A DNA stretch of 64,000 bases, taken from contig NZ_CP107780.1 in the NCBI RefSeq assembly GCF_036345175.1, positions 2,294,001-2,358,000 on the forward strand, given 5' to 3'. Position 1 is the first letter of the stretch. Every line of letters begins with the position of its first letter. The notes under the pieces were generated by a model. It did not search any database. It was given only the letters and a program-made list of their open reading frames with translations, and was not told the DNA's origin. This DNA is from Streptomyces sp. NBC_00576 (GTDB lineage Bacteria > Actinomycetota > Actinomycetes > Streptomycetales > Streptomycetaceae). Of this stretch, positions 34,705 through 43,754 are shown piece by piece. Made by a program: the position numbers and the translations under genes.

Positions 34705-35061
34705 GTGAGCGGAAGCGACGCGGCCGGCCGTCTCGTACGGCCGTTCACGCTCACCGGCGGGCGGACCCGGCCCAGCCGCGCCGACTTCACACTGATCACC
34801 TCGGTGACGGCGGTGGATCCACAGCCCGACGGGGGCGCGCGGCCGCAGCCCGAGCACGCTCGGATCCTGCGGCTGTGCGCACGGCCCGTCGTGGTGGCGG
34901 AACTCGCCGCCCATCTGGATCTCCCGGTGAGCGTGGTCGTCATCATGCTGTGCGACCTGCTGGAGGCCGGCCGGATCACCGCCCAGTCCCCGCGCCAGAT
35001 CTCGCGCACCACGGACATGGACCTGCTCCAGAAAGTGAGGGACGGCCTTGGCCGGCTCTGA
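34705..35061 (+). CDS. cvnC: DUF742 protein (CvnC)
   Basis: 118 aa from GTG 34705, one base after the CvnB stop. DUF742 hallmarks: RLVRPFTLTGGRTRP, LITSVTAV, then a winged-helix-like part (ILRLCARPVVVAELAAHLDL, VVVIMLCDLLEAGRI). Overlaps CvnD by 14 bp. Bridges the conservon complex; possible DNA binding not shown. Confidence 0.92.
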   Translation: MSGSDAAGRLVRPFTLTGGRTRPSRADFTLITSVTAVDPQPDGGARPQPEHARILRLCARPVVVAELAAHLDLPVSVVVIMLCDLLEAGRITAQSPRQISRTTDMDLLQKVRDGLGRL

Positions 35062-35653
35062 CCCGACCCTGAACGGGACCTCGGCGCCCGACACGGTCAA
35101 GATCCTCATCGCCGGCGGCTTCGGCGTGGGCAAGACGACGATGGTCGGCTCGGTCAGCGAGATCGTGCCCCTGCGCACCGAGGAACCGCTCACCGCGGCC
35201 GGCCTCGGCATCGACGACCTCGACGGCATCGAGGAGAAGAAGTCCACCACGGTGGCCCTCGACTTCGGCCGCATCACCCTCAGCCGGGAACTGATCCTGT
35301 ACCTCTTCGGTACGCCGGGACAGCAGCGGTTCTGGTTCATGTGGAACGACCTGGCGATCGGCGCGCTGGGGGCCGTGGTCCTCATCGACGTACGCCGGCC
35401 GGAGTCGAGCTTCGCCGCGATCGACTTCTTCGAGCGCCGGAACATCCCGTTCGTCGTCGGGGTGAACGGCTTCCACGGGGAACATCCGTACGAGCCGGAC
35501 GAGATCCGGGAGGCGCTGGCGCTGCCGGAGCACACGCCGGTCCTGCTGTGCGACGCGCGGAACCGGGAGTCGTGCCGGGACGTGCTGATCGCGCTGATCG
35601 ACCAGTTGATAGCGTCGGCGGCTTCGGGCGGCGCAAGCGCGCACAGCACCTGA
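35048..35653 (+). CDS. cvnD: Small Ras-like GTPase (CvnD)
   Basis: 201 aa from TTG 35048, inside the end of CvnC, with GAGGG upstream. P-loop GGFGVGKTTMVG (about residues 23-34), switch region EEKKSTTVALDFGRI, DxxG-type LFGTPGQQRFWFMW, and VVGVNGF replacing NKxD. This is the MglA-like conservon GTPase that switches with CvnA-C at the membrane and controls differentiation or secondary metabolism in other streptomycetes. No cytochrome P450 follows, so this is a four-gene type. Confidence 0.93.
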   Translation: MAGSDPTLNGTSAPDTVKILIAGGFGVGKTTMVGSVSEIVPLRTEEPLTAAGLGIDDLDGIEEKKSTTVALDFGRITLSRELILYLFGTPGQQRFWFMWNDLAIGALGAVVLIDVRRPESSFAAIDFFERRNIPFVVGVNGFHGEHPYEPDEIREALALPEHTPVLLCDARNRESCRDVLIALIDQLIASAASGGASAHST

Positions 35654-35763
35654 GACAGCGTCCGCACAGGCTGCCTGTGGGCAAGCTGTGAGTTCGCTGA
35701 TTCTCATTCGTCGCTCAGAGTCGCCTCAGGGTCGCCCCAGACGGGGCTTCGATCGTCACTGGC

Positions 35764-36207
35764 ATGAACGAAACGAACGCGAGGGGCGTCCGGCGGCGTT
35801 CGGCCGAGATCGTGGTGCCGGTGTACAACGAGGCGCACGCACTCGCCGACAGCATCGGCCGTCCCCACGCCGACCTCGAAGCCTCCTTCCCGTTCCCGTT
35901 CCGGATCACGGCCGCGGACAACGCCAACGTGCGGAGCCGCTCGACGGACGACGCGATGACCCTGGCCAAGCTCAAGAGCCTCGTGAAGTCGGGGAAGTTG
36001 CACTACATCATCGTCAGCAGCGACACCGGCCAGGGCACCGACTCGGAGATCGCCACCTGGGTGAAGGAGCACGGCACGGCGGTCAACGCCTCGGCGTACA
36101 GCTCCAGTTCGACCACCAGCCCGACGACATCGACTTCCACATCGACGTCAACGTCCACGTCGACCAGCAGCGGTCTGTACCGCCTGGACGCCTCCGACGT
36201 CAGCTGA
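35764..36207 (+). pseudogene. Chimeric relic: GT2 N-terminus joined to GT39/ArnT-like C-terminus
   Basis: 147-codon open frame. Residues about 12-55 (AEIVVPVYNEAHALADSIGR ... FRITAADNA) are the start of a GT2 dolichyl-phosphate-sugar-type glycosyltransferase, cut off right where the nucleotide site begins. From about residue 65 it reads AKLKSLVKSGKLHYIIVSSD ... IATWVKEHGTAVN ... LYRLDAS, which is the C-terminal tail of ArnT/GT39-type membrane glycosyltransferases that follow GT2 genes in other Streptomyces. A Ser/Thr repeat (STSTSTST) lies between. No membrane helices remain. I infer an in-frame deletion that fused two neighbouring genes; it may be translated but cannot be a glycosyltransferase. 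Confidence 0.65.
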
Positions 36208-36294
36208 CCGCCCTGCTCCGCACGTCCCCACGGGCGGGCCACGGGAATTCCTCCGGCGGCCCGCCCACTCATGTCCAGCCGACGCCGCCTCACC

Positions 36295-36498
36295 TCACAG
36301 GCAGTACCGGACCAGCCACTCGTCCTCGTTGTACGCGTCCTTCGCCGGATCCGGCATCGACGCCGGCTGAGCCGCCACCATGTCCTCCAGGCGGATCCGC
36401 TCCGGCAGCCGCCCGAAGCGGGCCTGGCGCGCGGCCTCGGCGGTTTCCGTGACCCTCGCTACGGTCTGCGGCACTTCGATCTTCGCTTCGTACGTCAT
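36295..36498 (-). CDS. Small protein of unknown function
   Basis: 67 aa from ATG 36498 with GGGGACTGAG upstream (MTYEAKIEVPQTVARV ... YNEDEWLVRYCL). Highly charged, mostly helical, one Cys at the C-terminus, no signal or membrane segment. Its start overlaps (ATGA) the last stop of the broken peptidase gene, the spacing of an old operon. I do not recognise a family. Good codon bias makes it a likely real gene. Confidence 0.55.
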   Translation of the reverse strand: MTYEAKIEVPQTVARVTETAEAARQARFGRLPERIRLEDMVAAQPASMPDPAKDAYNEDEWLVRYCL

Positions 36499-36866
36499 CT
36501 CAGTCCCCGTTCGCTTGAGCCGACCCGCGATTCCAGCGTACGTGAGGGTCCGACGCTCCCGCGTGAGTTCAGCAGCCCCGTGAGGAGCGCGGTACAGGCG
36601 GGGATGTGGGCCAGCAGCACATGTTCGTCGCGGGTATGCGCTCCCGCCCACCGGGCCTGGGCCGTCCGTGCCGACCACCGTCGTGGCGCACGGCCTCGTC
36701 CGGCGGGCCGAGGCGCCGAAGCGCCCACTCTTCGATGGCGGCAAGCCCGGCGGACAGCAGCTCCTTTTCGTCGCTGGGCGTCTCGTACCCCACCAGCGCC
36801 CGCGAGGTCGCCGGTCATCTCGGGCAGGGCGGTACGGGCCAGGGTCTCGCTGTCATGCACCGACAT
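36495..36866 (-). pseudogene. M20 metallopeptidase, internally deleted and frameshifted
   Basis: ATG 36866 begins MSVHDSETLARTALPEMTGDLA, then a single extra G shifts the frame; the reading continues in another frame as LVGYETPSDEKELLSAGLAA and IEEWALRRLGPPDEAVRHDG, a normal M20-type N-terminus. It then jumps to ARWAGAHTRDEHVLLAHIPA CTALLTGLL, which resembles the extreme C-terminus of the same family. The metal-binding centre (about 300 residues) is missing. So this is N-end plus C-end of one peptidase with the middle gone. Confidence 0.7.
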
Positions 36867-37199
36867 GGGCAGTTCCTCGGACGACGGACGACGCCGGGAG
36901 ACACGGTAGCTACCCAGGAACCCGGCGAATCACGGACGCCGGCCGCCGGTGAAGCCCGCCCCACGGTCGCCCGGCGATCACCGCACGGCCGCGCTACGAC
37001 CGCCGCACGGCCACCGCACGGACCTCGAAAGTTACGCCGAGATTGCGCGAACCCTTGACGCGGCGGCTCCGACTGCGTAGATATGACTGCGCAGTCATGA
37101 CAGCGCAGTCAGAACACCGGCGGGCGCTGTCCTACCTTCAGTCCACGGCAGCCGCGGTCATCCTCCGGCTACCGTGGGCAACGACCACCGGGAGTCACC
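36867..37199. other. Intergenic promoter region of LacI/ABC/GH42 cluster
   Basis: 333 bp without a gene. Contains the LacI-type palindrome at 37083-37098 flanked by partial copies of GACTGCG at 37071-37077 and CGCAGTC at 37104-37110, so three half-site-like repeats lie within 40 bp. Confidence 0.6.
37083..37098. promoter_or_regulatory. LacI-type operator palindrome
   Basis: ATGACTGCGCAGTCAT is a perfect 16-bp palindrome about 100 bp upstream of the LacI gene at 37200. No second copy appears before the ABC genes, so repressor, importer and GH42 are probably one transcription unit under this site, with autorepression. Confidence 0.75.
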
Positions 37200-38255
37200 G
37201 TGACACGACAGACAGGACGGGGCGCGACCTCGTCGACGCCCCGCAGTGTCGACGTGGCGCGTCTCGCGGGGGTCTCGCAGAAGACCGTGTCCCGGGTCTT
37301 CAACAGCGAGCCGTACGTCTCCGAAGACGTGCGGCGCCGTGTTCTCCAGGCCGCCGAGGACCTCGGCTACCGGATGAACAACGCCGCCCGGGCACTCGCC
37401 TCCGGGCGGACGAGATCCATCGGCGTGGTGACGCTGGGCACCGCCCTGTACGGGCCCGCGTCGCTGCTCATGGGCATCGAGCGCGCCGTCCGGGACACCG
37501 GGTACGCACTGCGGGTCGTCAACACGGTGGAGGGCGACCCCTCGGGCGTCGCCGGTGCCGTCGGCTCACTCCTCGAACAGGGGGTGGACGGCATCGTCGT
37601 CTCCGAGCCGATCGACGAAGGCCATGGCAGGGGTGCGGGCCTGGCGGAGCTGTCCGTCGACGTACCTGTCCTGGTCATCGGTGCGCCGTCCCCCTTAGCT
37701 ACTTCCCGCCCGGTCACCTCGGGCGGCGGTGCGGACGTACTGACCCGGGCCGCCACCCAACACCTGCTGGATCTCGGACATGTGACGGTCCATCACCTCT
37801 CCGGACCGCCACGCTGGTTCGCGGCCAGGGACCGGCTCACCGCCTGGCGGGCCGCCCTCGCCGCCCACGGCGCGCCCGAGCCGCCCGTCGTCGTGGGCGA
37901 CTGGTCGGCCGCCTCCGGATACGCGGCGGGCCGTCAGCTCGCCGCCGATCCCTCGGTGACCGCCGTCTTCGCCGCCAACGACGACATGGCCATCGGGCTG
38001 ATCCGGGCTCTGACGGAGGCCGGCCGGCGCGTGCCGGACGACGTCAGCGTGGTCGGGTTCGACGACATCCCGGTCGCCGCGTATGTCACGCCGCCCCTCA
38101 CCACGGTGCGGCAGCCGTTCGACGCCGTGGCGCAGGAAGGCCTCAAGCGGCTCCTGCACGCCATCGAGAACCCGGACGCGGATCCCCTGCCGCCGAGCGA
38201 CCCACCGGTCGACCTCGTCGTACGGTCCTCCACCGCACCCCCGCCCCACCGGTAG
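37200..38255 (+). CDS. LacI-family repressor with bldA TTA codon
   Basis: 351 aa from GTG 37200. HTH RSVDVARLAGVSQKTVSRVF (about 16-35), then hinge and effector domain (about 70-330; GVVTLGTALYGPASLL, VFAANDDMAIGLIRAL, VSVVGFDDIPVAAYVTPPLT). Head of the cluster LacI - binding protein - two permeases - GH42. Codon 166 is TTA (37695-37697), so its translation should need the developmental tRNA BldA. The odd base use around it (CCCCCTTAGCTACTTCC) is more AT-rich than the surroundings. Controls the galactoside importer by inference. Confidence 0.94.
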   Translation: MTRQTGRGATSSTPRSVDVARLAGVSQKTVSRVFNSEPYVSEDVRRRVLQAAEDLGYRMNNAARALASGRTRSIGVVTLGTALYGPASLLMGIERAVRDTGYALRVVNTVEGDPSGVAGAVGSLLEQGVDGIVVSEPIDEGHGRGAGLAELSVDVPVLVIGAPSPLATSRPVTSGGGADVLTRAATQHLLDLGHVTVHHLSGPPRWFAARDRLTAWRAALAAHGAPEPPVVVGDWSAASGYAAGRQLAADPSVTAVFAANDDMAIGLIRALTEAGRRVPDDVSVVGFDDIPVAAYVTPPLTTVRQPFDAVAQEGLKRLLHAIENPDADPLPPSDPPVDLVVRSSTAPPPHR

Positions 38256-38345
38256 CCGCACCGACAAGAGGCCGGCCAGCCCCACCTGCGGCCCCCTCCC
38301 CTGTTTCCCTCTCTCCACTCCCTTTCGCCCCGGCCGGAGTTCACC

Positions 38346-39734
38346 ATGCCCAGAAACATCGTCTCCTCCTCTGCCATCAGCCGTCGTCTCCTCCTCACCG
38401 CGGCCGGCGCCGCCTCGCTCGGGGCGGCCCTCACCGCCTGCGGCGGGGGCGGGTCGGACAGCGGATCGTCCTCGTCGAAGCCGGTCAGCCAGGCCGACAT
38501 CGACAAGGCCATGAAGACCCCGACCGAGCTGACGTTCTGGACGTGGGTCCCTGAGATCGCGCAGGAGATCGCCCTCTTCGAGAAGAAGTACCCGGCGATC
38601 AAGGTCAAGGCCGTCAACGCCGGTCAGGGCACCCCCGAGTACACCAAGCTGCGTACCGCTCTCAAGGCCGGCAGCGGCGCCCCGGACATGGTGCAGATCG
38701 AGTACCAGGCCATCCCGACCTTCACGATCACCGACAGCCTGCTGGACCTGCGGCCGTACGGCGTCTCCGCTCTCAAGTCGCAGTTCGTCGACTGGACCTG
38801 GAGCCAGGTCAGCGGCAGCGGCGGCGAGGTGTGGGCGGTCCCGCAGGACACCGGTCCGATGGGCATGCTGTACCGGCAGGACATCTTCGACAAGCACGGC
38901 ATCGAAGTCCCCAAGACCTGGGACGAGTTCGCCGAAGCCGCGCGCAAGCTGCACAAGGCCGACCCGAACGTCTATCTGACCAACCTCGCCGCCAACCAGG
39001 TGGCCGCGTGGCACGGGTTGCTGTGGCAGGCGGGCGCCAAGCCCTACATCACCTCCGGCAAGAGTGACATCACCATCAGTGTCGACGACGCGGTCTCCAA
39101 GAAGCTCGGCGCGTTCTGGGGCGGGCTCGCTCAGGAGGGCGTCATCGGCGTCGAGCCGGACTTCACGGACTCCTGGTACGCCGCGCTCAACAAGGGCAAG
39201 TACGCCACCTGGCTCACCGGGGCCTGGGGCCCGGCCTTCCTCTCCGGCTCGGCCAAGGACACCTCCGGCAAGTGGCGGGCCGCGCCGATGCCGCAGTGGG
39301 ACGCCTCCGCGCCCAGCGCGGGCAACTGGGGCGGCTCGACGACCGCCGTGATCCGTTCCACCAAGAACCCCATCGCCGCGGCCCAGTTCGCCCAGTTCAT
39401 CAACAGCGACCCCGAGACCGCGAAGATGTTCGCGACGAAGCAGTTCTTCTTCCCGGCCACCAAGGCGCTGCTCGCGGACGCGAGTTACATCGGCGACACG
39501 CCCGCCTTCTACGGTGGCCAGAAGGTCAACGAGGTCTTCGCCGGTATCAGCGCCCAGGTCGACCCCGCCTTCCAGTGGCCGCCGTTCCTCGACCAGGTGG
39601 CCACCGACTGGACGGAGACCGTCGGCCGCTCGCTGGCCAGAAAGACCGACACGGTCGCCGCGCTCGGGGGCTGGCAGACGCGGATCACCACGTTCGCCAA
39701 GAGCCAGGGCTTCACGGTGAAGGCGGCTCCCTGA
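38346..39734 (+). CDS. ABC sugar-binding lipoprotein (CUT1)
   Basis: 462 aa. Twin-arginine-like lipoprotein signal (SRRLLLTAAGAASLGAALTA) with Cys32. Mature SBP_bac_1 fold (about 60-440): LTFWTWVPEIAQEIALFEKK, GAPDMVQIEYQAIPTF, DTGPMGMLYRQDIFDKHGIE, TWDEFAEAARKLHK, GKYATWLTGAWGPAF. Captures an oligosaccharide, most likely a beta-galactoside given the GH42 gene at the end of the cluster. Two bases before permease 1. Confidence 0.94.
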   Translation: MPRNIVSSSAISRRLLLTAAGAASLGAALTACGGGGSDSGSSSSKPVSQADIDKAMKTPTELTFWTWVPEIAQEIALFEKKYPAIKVKAVNAGQGTPEYTKLRTALKAGSGAPDMVQIEYQAIPTFTITDSLLDLRPYGVSALKSQFVDWTWSQVSGSGGEVWAVPQDTGPMGMLYRQDIFDKHGIEVPKTWDEFAEAARKLHKADPNVYLTNLAANQVAAWHGLLWQAGAKPYITSGKSDITISVDDAVSKKLGAFWGGLAQEGVIGVEPDFTDSWYAALNKGKYATWLTGAWGPAFLSGSAKDTSGKWRAAPMPQWDASAPSAGNWGGSTTAVIRSTKNPIAAAQFAQFINSDPETAKMFATKQFFFPATKALLADASYIGDTPAFYGGQKVNEVFAGISAQVDPAFQWPPFLDQVATDWTETVGRSLARKTDTVAALGGWQTRITTFAKSQGFTVKAAP

Positions 39735-39735
39735 C

Positions 39736-40617
39736 ATGGCCAAGCATCTCGCACGACCCCGGTCGGCAGGCCCGCTGTTCATCGCCCCCTTCATGGTCCT
39801 GTTCCTCCTCCTCTTCCTCGCTCCGCTCGGCTACGCGGCCTATCTGAGCCTGTTCCAGGAGAAGTTGGTCGGCGGCACGTCGTTCGTCGGCCTGGAGAAC
39901 TACCTCACCGCCGTCAAGGACCCGCAGCTGCGCGAGGGTGTCATCCGGGTGGCGACCTTCTTCGTGATCCAGGTCCCGGTGATGCTGCTGCTCGCCCTGC
40001 TCTTCGCCCTCGCCCTGGACAGCGGCCTGCTGCGGCTGTCCCGGGTGATCCGGCTGGGCATCTTCGTGCCGTACGCCGTCCCGAGCGTCGTCGCCACCTT
40101 GATGTGGGGCTACCTCTACGGCCCCGACTTCGGCCCGTTCGCCCAGCTCAGCGACAAACTGAGCCTGCCCGCCCCGCACTTCCTCACCGACAGCTGGATG
40201 CTCGGCAGCCTGGCGAACATCGTGACGTGGGAGTTCGTCGGCTACAACATGATCATCCTGTACGCGGCCCTGCGGACCATTCCGCATGACCTGTACGAGG
40301 CCGCCGCACTGGACGGGGCGGGCGCCTGGCGGGTCGCCTGGTCCATCAAACTCCCGGCGCTGCGGCCCGCGTTGACGCTCACCCTGCTCTTCTCGGTGAT
40401 CGGCAGCTTCCAGCTCTTCAACGAGCCCAACCTGCTGATGAAGATCGTCCCGGACGTCATCGACAGCTCGTACACCGCCAACCTCTACGCGTACACGCTG
40501 GCCTTCACCAGCCAGCAGATCAACTACGCGGCAGCGGTCTCCTTCCTCCTCGGCCTGCTCATCGTGATCATCTCGTACGCCTTCCTGCTCACCGCGAACC
40601 GCAGGAGGCCCGCGTGA
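39736..40617 (+). CDS. ABC sugar permease 1
   Basis: 293 aa, six membrane helices, MalF-like. The EAA loop that docks the ATPase is DLYEAAALDGAGAWRVAWSI (about residues 185-204). Overlaps the next permease by 4 bp. No ATP-binding subunit is encoded in the cluster; CUT1 importers in Streptomyces are known to share the housekeeping ATPase MsiK, so this one probably does. Confidence 0.95.
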   Translation: MAKHLARPRSAGPLFIAPFMVLFLLLFLAPLGYAAYLSLFQEKLVGGTSFVGLENYLTAVKDPQLREGVIRVATFFVIQVPVMLLLALLFALALDSGLLRLSRVIRLGIFVPYAVPSVVATLMWGYLYGPDFGPFAQLSDKLSLPAPHFLTDSWMLGSLANIVTWEFVGYNMIILYAALRTIPHDLYEAAALDGAGAWRVAWSIKLPALRPALTLTLLFSVIGSFQLFNEPNLLMKIVPDVIDSSYTANLYAYTLAFTSQQINYAAAVSFLLGLLIVIISYAFLLTANRRRPA

Positions 40618-41552
40618 CCACCACAACTCCCCCCGCGACCGGAGTGGTTCGTACGACGGCCCAGGCGCCCAAAGCGCCGAAGCGGCGACGCGGGGGACCG
40701 GCCGGCCGCCGCAGCACCCCCCTGACGATCGCCATGCTGGCGGTGCTCGCCTACTTCCTCCTCCCCCTCCTCTGGCTGCTGATCGCCTCCACCAAGAGCA
40801 CCCAGGACCTGATCAACAGCTTCGGTCTGTGGTTCTCCGACACCCCGCAACTGCTGACGAACATCCGCGACACCTTCACCCAGGACGACGGCGTCTTCCT
40901 GCACTGGCTGCTCAACACCCTGTTGTACGCCGGTGTCAGCGCCGTCGGCGCCGCGGTCCTGGCGGCAGCCGCGGGGTACGGGTTCGCCAAGTTCCGGTTC
41001 CGCGGGAACGGCGCCGCCTTCAACCTCGTACTAGGCGCGGTCATGGTGCCGGCTACCGCCCTGGCCATTCCGACGTACCTGCTGTTCGCCAAGGTGGGGC
41101 TGGTGAACACGCCGTGGGCGATCATCCTGCCCTCGCTGGTGAGTCCTTTCGGGCTGTATCTCATGCGGGTGTACGCGCAGGACGCCGTGCCCGACAGCAT
41201 CCTCGAAGCCGCGCGGATGGACGGGGCCGGTGAGTTCCGGATCTTCCTCCAGATCGTGCTGCGGCTGCTGGCGCCAGGGCTGGTGACGGTGCTGCTGTTC
41301 ACGCTGGTGGCGACCTGGAACAACTACTTCCTGCCGCTGATCATGCTCAACGACCCGGACCTGTACCCGATCACGGTCGGGCTCTCCTCCTGGGCCGCCC
41401 AGGCGCAGAACGGCGGGGCGGGTGCCAGCAGCGACATGCTCGCGCTCGTCGTGACCGGGTCGATGATCTCGGTGGTCCCGCTCGTCGTGGCCTTCGTGCT
41501 GCTCCAGCGGTACTGGCAGAGCGGCCTGGCCACCGGCGGTGTGAAGCAGTAG
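40614..41552 (+). CDS. ABC sugar permease 2
   Basis: 312 aa, MalG-like with six membrane helices and an extended basic N-terminus (APKAPKRRRGGPAGRRS). EAA loop DSILEAARMDGAGEFRIFLQ (about residues 195-215). ATG overlaps the permease 1 stop (GTGA). Forms the channel with permease 1; delivers sugar to the GH42 enzyme encoded 57 bp downstream. Confidence 0.95.
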   Translation: MTTTTPPATGVVRTTAQAPKAPKRRRGGPAGRRSTPLTIAMLAVLAYFLLPLLWLLIASTKSTQDLINSFGLWFSDTPQLLTNIRDTFTQDDGVFLHWLLNTLLYAGVSAVGAAVLAAAAGYGFAKFRFRGNGAAFNLVLGAVMVPATALAIPTYLLFAKVGLVNTPWAIILPSLVSPFGLYLMRVYAQDAVPDSILEAARMDGAGEFRIFLQIVLRLLAPGLVTVLLFTLVATWNNYFLPLIMLNDPDLYPITVGLSSWAAQAQNGGAGASSDMLALVVTGSMISVVPLVVAFVLLQRYWQSGLATGGVKQ

Positions 41553-41609
41553 CTCCCGGCCGGTCACACCGGTTGCCCAACTCCCCTTTCTCCCCTGGAG
41601 GTTGACTTC

Positions 41610-43751
41610 ATGGCGGTTCTGCCCGCCCGCGTCCTCTTCGGCGCCGCGTACTACCACGAGTACCAGCCCACCCACGGCCGCGAGTTCCGTCCCGGCGAAC
41701 AGCTCAAGACCGACCTCGATCTGATGGCCGACGCCCGGTTCACCGTGATCCGGGTCGGCGAGTCGGTCTGGTCGACCTGGGAGCCGGAAAACGGGCACTT
41801 CGACCTCGACTGGCTGGAGCCGGTGCTCGACGGCGCCCATGAGCGCGGCATCGCCGTGGTCCTCGGCACCCCGACGTACGCCGTGCCGCCGTGGCTGGCT
41901 CGCCAGTACCCGGAGATCACCGGCGAGCGGGCCACCGGGCAGCGCATCGGCTGGGGCGCCCGGCAGGAGGTCGACTTCACGCACCCCGCGTTCCGGTTCC
42001 ACGCCGAGCGGGTGATCCGGAAGATCGTCGCACGGTACGCCGGGCATCCGGCGGTCATCGGTTTCCAGGTCGACAACGAACCCGGCAACGAACTCCTGCA
42101 CAACCGGGGCGTGTTCGAGCGCTTCGTCGACCATCTCCGGGCGAAGTACGGGGACATCGAGACCCTGAACCGCGAATGGGGCCTCGTCTACTGGTCGCAC
42201 CGTCTGTCCACCTGGGCCGACCTGTGGACCCCGGACGGCAATGTCCAGCCCCAGTACGACGTCGCCTGGCGGGAGTTCCAGGCCCGGCAGGTCACCGAGT
42301 TCATCGGATGGCAGGCCGACATCGTCCGCGAGTACGCGAACCCGGACCAGTTCGTCACCACCTGTATCTCGTACACCCGCCCGGGGGTGGAGGACGACGA
42401 GATGTCCGACCGGCTCGACATCGCGTCGGGCAACCCGTACTACGACATGCAGGACGGCCTCGCGCTCCCTGACCGTACGCCGGACGCGCACGCCCAGCGC
42501 TGGAAGACCACGGGCGTCTGGGCCCTGTACCAGACCGCCGACTGGATGTTCTCCTCCAAGCAGGCCCCGTTCCTCGTCACCGAGACCAACGCCGGCTCCA
42601 TCGGCTTCGCGTGGGACAACCGCCCCGCCTACGACGGCCAGTGGCGCCAGGCCGCCTGGGCGCTGGTCGGGCGCGGTGCCAGGATGATCGAGTACTGGCA
42701 CTGGCACACCCTGCACTTCGGCGCCGAGACGTACTGGGGCGGAGTCATCCCGCACAGCGGCCGACCCGGTCGTACGTACGCCGAACTGGCCAAGCTGGGC
42801 GCCGAGTTGGACACGGCGGGTTCTCTGGTCGCCGGTCTCGAACCGGACGCCGACATCACGATGGTCTACTCGACGCCCAGCAAGTGGCTGATGCAGAAGT
42901 ACCCGCCGCTCGCGACGGGCGACGGCGAGCCGGACGACACCGCCTACCACCGGATCTTCGACCCGTTCTACCGGGGCGCCTTCGACGCCGGCCGGCAGGT
43001 CCGGATCGTCCACGCCCGCCAGCTCCACGACCCGAGCGGTGAGCGGGAGAGCCTGACCCCCGAGGAGGCGGCGAGCCGTCACCCGGTCCTGGTCGTCCCG
43101 GCGCTGTACGTCGTCGACGACACGACCCTCGACTGGTTCGCCGCGTACGCCCACGCGGGCGGCCACCTGGTCCTCGGCCCGCGCACGGCGTACGCCGACC
43201 ACGAGGCGCGGGCCCGCAACGAGCTCGCTCCCGGTCGACTGGTGGACGCGGCGGGCGTCGGCTACGACGAGTTCAGCAACCTGACCGCCGAGATCCCGGT
43301 GCGTGCCGTACCCGGCGGCCCGCTCCGGCTGCCGGACAGCGCAACGGCGTCGCACTGGGTCGACGGTCTCACCGTCACCGATGCCGAGCCGCTGGTCACG
43401 TACGACCACCCGCACTTCGGCCGCTGGCCGGCGGTCACCACCCGCCGCCACGGCGCGGGCCAGGTGACGTACGTGGGCACGGTGCCGGGCCGGGACCTCG
43501 CCCGGGAGCTGGCCGGCTGGCTGACCCCCGCCGCGCGCAGTGTCTGGGGGGACCTGCCGGCCTCGGTCACGGCGACCACCGGCACGGCCGAGGACGGGCG
43601 GCGCGTGCACATCGTCCACAACTGGAGCTGGGAGCCCGTGCGCGTCACGGCGCCGGCCGACCTGACGGACGTACTGAACGGCAGCCCGGTCCCGGCGGGC
43701 ACCGAGCTGGACCTCGGCGCCTGGGACGTACGGGTATTCAGCACCAACTGA
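41610..43751 (+). CDS. GH42 beta-galactosidase
   Basis: 713 aa from ATG 41610 with GGAGG upstream. GH42 plan: (beta/alpha)8 catalytic domain about 1-390 (FGAAYYHEYQP, FTVIRVGESVWSTWEPENG), acid/base Glu in IGFQVDNEPGNE (about 157), nucleophile Glu in FLVTETNAGS (about 325), then the trimerisation domain (about 400-610, LVVPALYVVDD) and small C-terminal beta domain ending VRVFSTN. No signal peptide, so it cleaves imported galactosides in the cytoplasm. Last gene of the LacI-ABC cluster; followed by a strong palindromic terminator. Confidence 0.96.
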   Translation: MAVLPARVLFGAAYYHEYQPTHGREFRPGEQLKTDLDLMADARFTVIRVGESVWSTWEPENGHFDLDWLEPVLDGAHERGIAVVLGTPTYAVPPWLARQYPEITGERATGQRIGWGARQEVDFTHPAFRFHAERVIRKIVARYAGHPAVIGFQVDNEPGNELLHNRGVFERFVDHLRAKYGDIETLNREWGLVYWSHRLSTWADLWTPDGNVQPQYDVAWREFQARQVTEFIGWQADIVREYANPDQFVTTCISYTRPGVEDDEMSDRLDIASGNPYYDMQDGLALPDRTPDAHAQRWKTTGVWALYQTADWMFSSKQAPFLVTETNAGSIGFAWDNRPAYDGQWRQAAWALVGRGARMIEYWHWHTLHFGAETYWGGVIPHSGRPGRTYAELAKLGAELDTAGSLVAGLEPDADITMVYSTPSKWLMQKYPPLATGDGEPDDTAYHRIFDPFYRGAFDAGRQVRIVHARQLHDPSGERESLTPEEAASRHPVLVVPALYVVDDTTLDWFAAYAHAGGHLVLGPRTAYADHEARARNELAPGRLVDAAGVGYDEFSNLTAEIPVRAVPGGPLRLPDSATASHWVDGLTVTDAEPLVTYDHPHFGRWPAVTTRRHGAGQVTYVGTVPGRDLARELAGWLTPAARSVWGDLPASVTATTGTAEDGRRVHIVHNWSWEPVRVTAPADLTDVLNGSPVPAGTELDLGAWDVRVFSTN

Positions 43752-43754
43752 CCT

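Noticed and set aside
39736..41552. Missing ATPase gene taken as a broken ABC importer
   Set aside because: CUT1 importers in Streptomyces commonly rely on the shared ATPase MsiK, and both permeases and the binding protein are intact.
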